DNA from: an uncultured Bacteroidota bacterium
GTDB lineage: Bacteria; Bacteroidota; Bacteroidia; Chitinophagales; Chitinophagaceae
Length of the DNA: 50,932 bases
Assembly (NCBI GenBank): GCA_903851465.1
Contig: CAINOI010000043.1
Coordinates: 1-50,932, forward strand
Reading direction: 5' to 3'
Within the stretch, counting starts at the first letter, position 1. Every line of letters begins with the position of its first letter. A program made the translations under genes and the position numbers. A model generated the notes under the pieces. It saw only the letters and a program-made list of their open reading frames with translations. It was not told where the DNA came from and made no database searches. Positions 49,193-50,932 of the stretch are shown here, piece by piece.

Positions 49193-50932
49193 CTAATTGA
49201 CTTTGACATCTGAATCTAATAGATCCATTTTTTGCTCTTTAGGTTTAATACCAAAATTATAGCGGATATTAATTCCAAATCTTCTGGAGTCTGTTTCTCT
49301 AAATCCTACGGCATAAATACTTCCCTGCCTAAGTGTAAAAGTATTTTTATTGGTAAAGAAGATATCATTCATAGACAAAGTCACCGTTAATTTTTTATTC
49401 AAAAATTGTCTATTCAATGAACTATTCAATTGACCAAAATTATCCAATTCATAAAATTGTTGTTGCCCATTGGTTCTCCAAAATCCGTTGATGGTGAATG
49501 TGGAAAGCTTATCTAATTTCAAAGATTGAAAAGTAAAGAAAGTCCATGTGGCTTTATCAAAAACAATTGGCTTTTGTTCATACACCCCATTGTAAACATT
49601 ATGGTTTAATTGAGCTCCGACCACAGCAAAAAATGCTTTACCTGGAGGAATCACTGCGATACCCCTAAAATAAGTCTCTCTGCTTTTACCAAGATTATCA
49701 TAAGTACGATAAGTCAATTGCTTATTGGTTGGCGATTGATATACCACATTTGTAAATATGTCTTTGGTCTCATTCACCCCAAAAGCAAAAATTGGCTTAT
49801 CGTCTACACTGATGTTCGCCTCATAATTGGAAGTGAATTGTGGCTTCAAGCTAGGGTTCCCTGTTTCATATAAAAAAGGATCAATGTATTTTGGAAAAGG
49901 ATTCAGGAACTCATAACTAGGTCTGCTGATGGTTTTACGATACACTAAATATCCGCGCATTTCATAACCAGCAATTTTAAATAGTTTACGACTTAAAAAC
50001 ACATAAGGGAAAGCATCTGTTCGGTTCAATGAAAAAGAGGTGTCAGAAGGAATTTTTTGATTGCCTTGCATGATGGTTTGTTCTACTCTAGTACCCACTT
50101 TTAAAATGACTGCACCCCATGTTCTAGACCCTTGAATATAACCTGCATTGATTTGTTCTTTAAATGTATATTGACTTGTTCTAAAATCATCTTTGATGTT
50201 CTTTCCATTCAAGTCTTTTTGATAATTCGCCTGATTATTAAAATACAATAAACTTGATTTTACACCTGTTTCAATGGTGACCCCTTTCCACTTCTTTTTA
50301 TAATCTGTTTGATAAGTATAAAAATCTCTGTCATTGGAAAAAGCACCAAACCCTTTTGAAACAAAACCACCAGCAAGTAGTGTATTATTATATTGTTGAT
50401 CTGTTGAGGCTCTTATTAAGTTATACGAAAAATCAATTGTCCATTCTCCACCTAAGGAATCCAATTTAAGCTTAGACCTTACTGATTGGTTCAAATTAAA
50501 ATTAGACCCATCATTGCTCACCAATGAACCAATCGCACTTAAGTTTTGCTTTCCATTTTTTTCAAGTAAGGATTCATTATTAGTGGTATTGACAAAAGAT
50601 TGTCCACTTATTCTAGCATCATAGTTTAATTCAAAACGGTCTGTCCAATTTCTGCCTAAGCCAAAACCAATATAAGCTGATTGATTTGGGCTTAACGTTT
50701 TAGCAGTTTGTTTCAAAATCGTATCAATGGATAAAAAACGATCTGTATTTACAATACTATATCCATCATTTTGATTGTACTGTGTATTTAAATAGGAATT
50801 GTATTTGTCTGTGGTATTATTTAAAGTTAGTCCAATGAATTGATTCCCATATACCCCTTGATTCATTCCGGTATTCACAGACCCATTTAAACCAATCTTG
50901 ATGCCTTTTTTCAAAATAATATTCACCACACC
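49193..50932 (-). CDS. TonB-receptor-like outer-membrane beta-barrel protein, 5' end outside window
   Basis: At least 579 residues, open at the right edge. The visible part begins GVVNIILKKG, the typical end of a TonB-receptor plug. A long barrel follows with alternating Tyr/Asn-rich strands, ETGNPSLKPQFTSNYEANI in the usual late-barrel position and strands such as RRFGINIRYNFG near the end. About 15 residues follow the last strand (KPKEQKMDLLDSDVKVN), unlike receptors ending in Phe. This fits the PF14905-type outer-membrane family, whose ligands are mostly unknown. It is convergent with the NRAMP-fold gene, 15 bases away. Confidence 0.85.
   Translation of the reverse strand, partial: GVVNIILKKGIKIGLNGSVNTGMNQGVYGNQFIGLTLNNTTDKYNSYLNTQYNQNDGYSIVNTDRFLSIDTILKQTAKTLSPNQSAYIGFGLGRNWTDRFELNYDARISGQSFVNTTNNESLLEKNGKQNLSAIGSLVSNDGSNFNLNQSVRSKLKLDSLGGEWTIDFSYNLIRASTDQQYNNTLLAGGFVSKGFGAFSNDRDFYTYQTDYKKKWKGVTIETGVKSSLLYFNNQANYQKDLNGKNIKDDFRTSQYTFKEQINAGYIQGSRTWGAVILKVGTRVEQTIMQGNQKIPSDTSFSLNRTDAFPYVFLSRKLFKIAGYEMRGYLVYRKTISRPSYEFLNPFPKYIDPFLYETGNPSLKPQFTSNYEANISVDDKPIFAFGVNETKDIFTNVVYQSPTNKQLTYRTYDNLGKSRETYFRGIAVIPPGKAFFAVVGAQLNHNVYNGVYEQKPIVFDKATWTFFTFQSLKLDKLSTFTINGFWRTNGQQQFYELDNFGQLNSSLNRQFLNKKLTVTLSMNDIFFTNKNTFTLRQGSIYAVGFRETDSRRFGINIRYNFGIKPKEQKMDLLDSDVKVN

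Noticed and set aside
37546..50932. Classical polysaccharide utilization locus with SusC/SusD
   Set aside because: No SusD-like lipoprotein is visible, and the outer-membrane protein at the right edge is of the PF14905 type and separated by the pxp operon.
1..50932. CRISPR arrays, insertion sequences, prophage
   Set aside because: No regularly spaced repeats, transposase, inverted-repeat element ends or phage structural genes were seen.

Overview
The window is a chromosomal segment of a low-GC Bacteroidota bacterium, most likely of the family Chitinophagaceae (Sediminibacterium-like; inferred from protein style, not searched). Supporting signs are TAnnTTTG (-7) and TTTG (-33) promoter elements in front of many genes, near absence of Shine-Dalgarno sequences, a short AMP nucleosidase, a DUF6728-type small protein, PF14905-type outer-membrane barrels and core genes of that phylum. 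No phage, insertion sequence, CRISPR array or rRNA is visible. It is mostly housekeeping DNA with a carbohydrate and amino-acid accessory portion at the right.

Layout. 1-6.0 kb: partial tRNA-Thr, ribosome hibernation factor, Xer recombinase, ribosomal protein bS21, HscA chaperone, TyrRS and a secreted SGNH hydrolase. 6.1-6.5 kb: tRNA-Gln, its terminator and an unexplained hairpin-rich spacer. 6.5-11.5 kb: a pentapeptide-repeat protein, then a minus-strand run of nucleotide-sugar genes (DegT aminotransferase, UDP-glucose dehydrogenase, UDP-glucuronate decarboxylase, RmlD), divergent from the Kdo transferase WaaA (11.6-12.9 kb). 12.8-18.4 kb: a Bacteroidota protein of unknown function, thymidine kinase, CcmB, AMP nucleosidase, a lone HsdR-N-type PD-(D/E)XK protein, and a ccmC-ccmD-gdh operon. 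18.4-29 kb: QueA behind a possibly structured leader, aspartokinase, Ldh-family oxidoreductase, SSB, MnmA, an RsmB-like RNA methyltransferase and SucB/SucA. 29.2-34.6 kb: bS20, GuaA, a LexA/CI-like autoproteolytic repressor with two palindromic operators, and surE, a small membrane protein and lpxB. 34.4-37.4 kb: divergent methionine genes metX and osmC-metZ. 37.5-45.6 kb: a probable glycan-use locus with an MFS nucleoside/sugar permease, Gfo/Idh/MocA oxidoreductase, exported TIM-barrel isomerase, a Nudix-fold regulator with a broken Nudix box, GH3 and GH30. 45.6-49.2 kb: the 5-oxoprolinase operon pxpB-pxpC-pxpA plus an NRAMP-fold transporter lacking the usual metal ligands. The window ends inside a TonB-receptor-like outer-membrane barrel.

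The observations most worth following are (i) the tandem ACTAA-N5-TTAGT operators over the promoter of the S24-peptidase repressor, (ii) the strong Shine-Dalgarno of rpsU in SD-poor surroundings, consistent with bS21 autoregulation, (iii) two hairpins with the same CCGTAA loop in the queA leader, (iv) the NRAMP-fold pxp transporter without metal ligands, (v) the palindrome upstream of the MFS gene together with the degenerate-Nudix regulator, and (vi) promoters placed so close to start codons that surE, guaA and the ldh-like gene may be leaderless. Two genes of under 60 codons, ccmD and a DUF6728 gene, were found by hand.
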